DNA of 64,000 nt from Betaproteobacteria bacterium (GTDB taxonomy: Bacteria; Pseudomonadota; Gammaproteobacteria; Burkholderiales; Casimicrobiaceae). The DNA lies in the NCBI GenBank assembly GCA_013298765.1, contig JAAFJA010000003.1, forward strand, positions 310,001 to 374,000, read 5' to 3'. A program made the position numbers and the translations under genes. Positions 61,201 to 64,000 of the stretch are shown here, piece after piece (the stretch's first letter is position 1; the number at the start of each line of letters is the position of its first letter). Below the pieces are notes generated by a model that saw nothing but the letters and a program-made list of their open reading frames with translations, was not told the DNA's origin and made no database searches.

Positions 61201-61408
61201 TTGTATACATCGCGGCGACATGCTCACACTTTGGCGACGCACCAAATTGGAATGCCCAATCGCTGACCAACATGGAAATTGCACGTATTTTGGGCGTTGT
61301 AAGCGCTCTAAGCGCCGCTCCAGAAGTTCATAACCATTGATTTCGGCGAAGCGTGCGCGGCCATTCCTAAGCGCTTACCCTTAGAAATCGCCGCAAAGTT
61401 GTATACAA
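61201..61408. promoter_or_regulatory. Candidate GntR operators (two sites)
   Basis: TTGTATACAT at 61201-61210 and the perfect palindrome TTGTATACAA at 61399-61408, 198 bases apart, both upstream of the peptide-type transporter operon and divergent from the GntR gene. The T-x-G-T...A-C-x-A symmetry fits FadR/FCD-type GntR operators (family knowledge). The rest of 60895-61537 holds no believable ORF. No binding data. Confidence 0.45.
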
Positions 61409-61537
61409 AACGCCTGCAGACCTCGGGCGAACGCTCGGATTCACTACCCTGGCACAGCGATTGCGAATCAAACGTCATGTCGCTCGAACAAAAACCGTTC
61501 GCGCACCGTTTTCGTTTGTTTTTCAATGGGGAACTCT

Positions 61538-63196
61538 ATGACTCAGCGATTTCACCGACGCGTCGGACTCGCCTTTGCCGGCGCACTCGCCGCCGTTGCG
61601 CTGTCTTTACCGGCGCTCGCGCAAGAGAAGGTCTTGCGCATCGCGATGACTGCGGCCGATATTCCAAAAACGCACGGCCAGCCCGATCAAGGCTTTGAAG
61701 GCAACCGCTTTACCGGTATTCCAATGTATGACGCGCTCACGCATTGGGATCTCTCCAAAGCCGACGCACCTTCAGTTTTGGTTCCAGGGCTCGCGACTTC
61801 GTGGTCGGTCGGTGCGACGGATAAAACGAAATGGACGTTTAAGCTGCGCCCCGGCGTTAAGTTTCACGACGGCTCCGCGCTGAATGCCGACGCAGTCGTG
61901 TGGAACGTTCGCAAAGTGCTCGACAAAGACGCGCCGCATTTCGATGCGAGCCAAGTGGGCGTTACCGCTTCGCGCATGCCGACGCTTCGCAGCGCACGCA
62001 AGATTGACGATTTGACGGTGGAGCTCACCACCTCTGAGCCCGACTCATTCTTGCCGCTCAACCTGACCAATCTCTTCATGGCATCGCCTGCGCATTGGGA
62101 CGCAAAGCTGAAGGCCGTTCCCGCAAGCGTGACGGATGCGGCCGAGCGCGCGAAACAAGCCTGGACTGCGTTTGCCGCAGACGCATCGGGTTCCGGCCCA
62201 TTCAAGATGGCGCGATTCCAAGCGCGCGAGCGTCTCGAACTCGTTGCCAACAAAGGCTATTGGGATCCGAAACGCACGCCAAGTATTGATCGCGTCGTGC
62301 TCCTGCCGATGCCTGAAGCAAACGCGCGCACAGCAGCGCTGCTCTCCGGTCAAGTTGACTGGATTGAGGCACCTGCTCCCGATGCAATGGCGCAGATTCG
62401 TAGCCGTGGCTTCACGATCTATTCCAATCCGCAGCCGCACGTTTGGCCGTGGCAGCTTTCATTCGCCGAAGGCTCGCCGTGGCTTGATAAGCGCGTGCGT
62501 CAAGCCGCAAACCTCTGCGTCGATCGCGAAGGATTGCGCACACTGCTTGGCGGCATGATGGGAATGCCGAAGGGCACGGTTCCACCCGGACATCCATGGT
62601 GGGGCAATCCAAATTTCGATATCAAGTACGACGTTAAAGCCGCTCAAACAATGATGACCGCAGCGGGGCACTCTGCTGCGAAACCGCTGAAGGTAAAGGT
62701 ACAAATCTCCGCGTCTGGCTCTGGGCAAATGCAACCACTGCCAATGAACGAGTTTGTGCAACAAAGCCTGAAGCAGTGCTTCTTTGATGTGCAGTTCGAC
62801 GTGATTGAATGGAACACGCTCTTCACCAACTGGCGTAAAGGCGCGAAAGATCCTTCCGCCAACGGCGCTCATGCGATTAACGTGAGCTACGCGGCAATGG
62901 ATCCTTTCTTTGCGATGGTGCGTTTCACAAGCACCAAGACGTTCCCGCCGGTGTCAAACAACTGGGGCTACTTCGGTAACGCCGAATTTGACAAGCTGAT
63001 CAGCGATGCTCGCAGCGCATTCGAAGATCGCGCACGCGACGCAGCGCTCGCAAAACTGCACGCCCGCATCGTGGAAGAAGCGCCGTTCGTGTGGATCGCA
63101 CACGACGTAGGCCCGCGCGCAATGGCGGCAAAGGTCAAAGGCGTTGTACAGCCGCGCAGCTGGTTCATCGATCTTGCGCCGATGAGCATTCAGTAA
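61538..63196 (+). CDS. ABC transporter substrate-binding protein, family 5
   Basis: Encodes 552 residues from the ATG at 61538, which has a GGGGAA ribosome site; an in-frame ATG lies at 61526. Signal peptide to about residue 28 (ALA/QEK). SBP_bac_5 pattern: ALTHWDLSKADAP..LVPGLATSWSV, WTFKLRPGVKFHDGSALNADAVVWNVRKVLDKD, and later RVRQAANLCVDREGLRTLLGGMM. Binds peptides or similar solutes; followed by its permease. Proximity to the allantoin genes suggests control by the same regulator. Confidence 0.94.
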   Translation: MTQRFHRRVGLAFAGALAAVALSLPALAQEKVLRIAMTAADIPKTHGQPDQGFEGNRFTGIPMYDALTHWDLSKADAPSVLVPGLATSWSVGATDKTKWTFKLRPGVKFHDGSALNADAVVWNVRKVLDKDAPHFDASQVGVTASRMPTLRSARKIDDLTVELTTSEPDSFLPLNLTNLFMASPAHWDAKLKAVPASVTDAAERAKQAWTAFAADASGSGPFKMARFQARERLELVANKGYWDPKRTPSIDRVVLLPMPEANARTAALLSGQVDWIEAPAPDAMAQIRSRGFTIYSNPQPHVWPWQLSFAEGSPWLDKRVRQAANLCVDREGLRTLLGGMMGMPKGTVPPGHPWWGNPNFDIKYDVKAAQTMMTAAGHSAAKPLKVKVQISASGSGQMQPLPMNEFVQQSLKQCFFDVQFDVIEWNTLFTNWRKGAKDPSANGAHAINVSYAAMDPFFAMVRFTSTKTFPPVSNNWGYFGNAEFDKLISDARSAFEDRARDAALAKLHARIVEEAPFVWIAHDVGPRAMAAKVKGVVQPRSWFIDLAPMSIQ

Positions 63197-63212
63197 GTCA
63201 GATTGTCACCCG

Positions 63213-63316
63213 TGTAGGCGCGGGCTTGACCGCGCTCGTGGCAAATAGCAGATGCTGCGCTTTAAGCGCTGTTGTGATGCGAAACGCAAACGAGCGACAT
63301 CGAGCCGTCGCCTACA
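63213..63316 (-). repeat. TGTAGGCG repeat, third copy
   Basis: 104-bp element with ends TGTAGGCG and CGCCTACA. In reverse complement it starts like the 75-bp copies (TGTAGGCGACG...GTCGCT) and ends with the same GCGCGGTCAAGCCCGCGCCT, but the middle differs and is longer. It lies between the substrate-binding gene and its permease. Confidence 0.7.
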
Positions 63317-63347
63317 TATCCGGTGACGCATGAAGTCCTCCGTCTAA

Positions 63348-64000
63348 ATGATCCTCTTCATCCTCCGTCGCATCCTCTACGCCATCCCCATCATGTTTGG
63401 GGTGGCGCTGGTTTGCTTTTCTTTGGTGCACCTTGCGCCCGGTGATCCGTTGGTGTCAGTGTTGCCGCCGGATGCCTCTGCAGAATTGCAAAAGCAATTG
63501 CGTACTCTGTATGGATTTGATCGATCGCTGCCGGAGCAATTTTTCAGCTGGATTCTTCGCGCGGTGACTGGCGACTTGGGCACCTCGATTGCCTCATCGC
63601 GTTCGGTCACAGAAGAAGTGTTCAGGGCGGTAAAAAACACGCTGATTCTGGCGAGTTTCGCCACACTGATTGGGTTCTTCTTCGGATCGCTGTTCGGCTT
63701 TGTTGCGGGGTATTTCCGCGATACCTTCGTTGATAAGCTGGCCTCGTTCATTTCGGTGATGGGCGTCAGCGTCCCGCACTATTGGCTTGGCATGGTGCTC
63801 GTCATCATCTTCGCCGCACAACTGAACTGGTTACCCGCTACTGGCGCGGGGCCTGGCGGTTCCGCCGACTGGGCGTGGGATTGGGCGCACATGCGGCATC
63901 TGGTGTTGCCTGCGATCACCATGTCGGTGATTCCGATGGGCATCATCGCCCGCACGGTGCGCGCACTCGTGGCCGATACGCTCGCGCAGGAATTCATCAT
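63348..64000 (+). CDS. ABC permease, DppB-like (partial, runs off window)
   Basis: Open frame from the ATG at 63348 to the window end, at least 217 residues. Reading gives MILFILRRILYAIPIMFGVAL, then VHLAPGDPLVSVLPPDAS, LYGFDRSLPEQFFSWI and TGDLGTSI, the N-terminal family pattern of dipeptide/oligopeptide permease subunit 1, followed by helices (TLILASFATLIGFFFGSLFG, VSVPHYWLGMVLVIIF) and the coupling-region start PMGIIARTVRALVADTLAQEFI. Operon partner of the preceding substrate-binding protein; the second permease and ATPases should lie beyond the window. Confidence 0.93.
   Translation, partial: MILFILRRILYAIPIMFGVALVCFSLVHLAPGDPLVSVLPPDASAELQKQLRTLYGFDRSLPEQFFSWILRAVTGDLGTSIASSRSVTEEVFRAVKNTLILASFATLIGFFFGSLFGFVAGYFRDTFVDKLASFISVMGVSVPHYWLGMVLVIIFAAQLNWLPATGAGPGGSADWAWDWAHMRHLVLPAITMSVIPMGIIARTVRALVADTLAQEFI

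Noticed and set aside
61081-61284. Minus-strand frame of 67 codons upstream of the substrate-binding gene.
   Set aside because: Ser/Arg/Cys-rich, lies over the candidate GntR operator, no ribosome site.

Overview
The window looks like a stretch of a betaproteobacterial (probably Burkholderiales-like) chromosome with moderate-to-high GC. Supporting signs are the gpsA - SH3 protein - secB - grxC - rhodanese - gpmI block, a very large DUF3683-type FAD/iron-sulfur oxidoreductase, three orphan Bug/TctC-type periplasmic receptors, and many amidohydrolase and ABC-import genes. No rRNA, tRNA, CRISPR array or complete transposase was seen. Species identity cannot be fixed from the window.

Layout. 0.2-5.5 kb: membrane protein, VWA (CoxE-like) protein, solitary HicB, a TctC receptor and a PBP7-type endopeptidase. 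6-12.5 kb: a second TctC receptor with a small overlapping ORF, then an RND efflux pair (adaptor and permease) separated by a repeat-bearing gap. 12.5-14.6 kb: two GNAT acetyltransferases and purC. 15-18 kb: a two-subunit molybdenum hydroxylase (IorAB type). 18-30.6 kb: LysR regulator, xdhABC, and a BMP-type ABC importer (ATPase, two permeases, lipoprotein), which together read as purine/nucleoside uptake and oxidation. A block of about 1.5 kb carrying two unknown exported-protein genes interrupts this importer operon, and it is followed by a duplicated 183-bp copy of the permease 3' end. 31-40.2 kb: glutaminase, a basic amino acid decarboxylase, the DUF3683 protein, and a HigBA-like toxin-antitoxin locus whose toxin is broken by an in-frame stop. 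40.2-45.8 kb: Usp, dodecin and the gpsA-secB-grxC-gpmI housekeeping block. 45.8-51.5 kb: a LysR-controlled operon predicted to take up and degrade N-acyl-D-amino acids. 51.9-57.4 kb: a response regulator, a NUDIX - NhaA - Ca/Na exchanger operon and an M20 peptidase. 57.6-64 kb: allantoate-type amidohydrolase, allantoinase PuuE, a GntR regulator, and a family-5 substrate-binding protein with the start of its DppB permease.

The xdhABC/BMP region and the PuuE/amidohydrolase/GntR region form two halves of a purine-to-allantoate route about 30 kb apart.

The most unusual feature is the density of small intergenic repeats. One AT-rich family consists of two or three boxes resembling CCCGATTTAATCTGGGCT, spaced about 50-67 bp apart, at seven intergenic sites. 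Others are MITE-like elements with terminal inverted repeats (4392-4502, 30807-30951, 52897-53056, the last flanked by CTAG) and REP-like TGTAGGCG...CGCCTACA elements (2719-2793, 3201-3275, 63213-63316). I did not find a clearly new multi-gene system. The best candidates for undescribed biology are the two-box intergenic family and the pair of unknown exported proteins at 27.6-28.9 kb.
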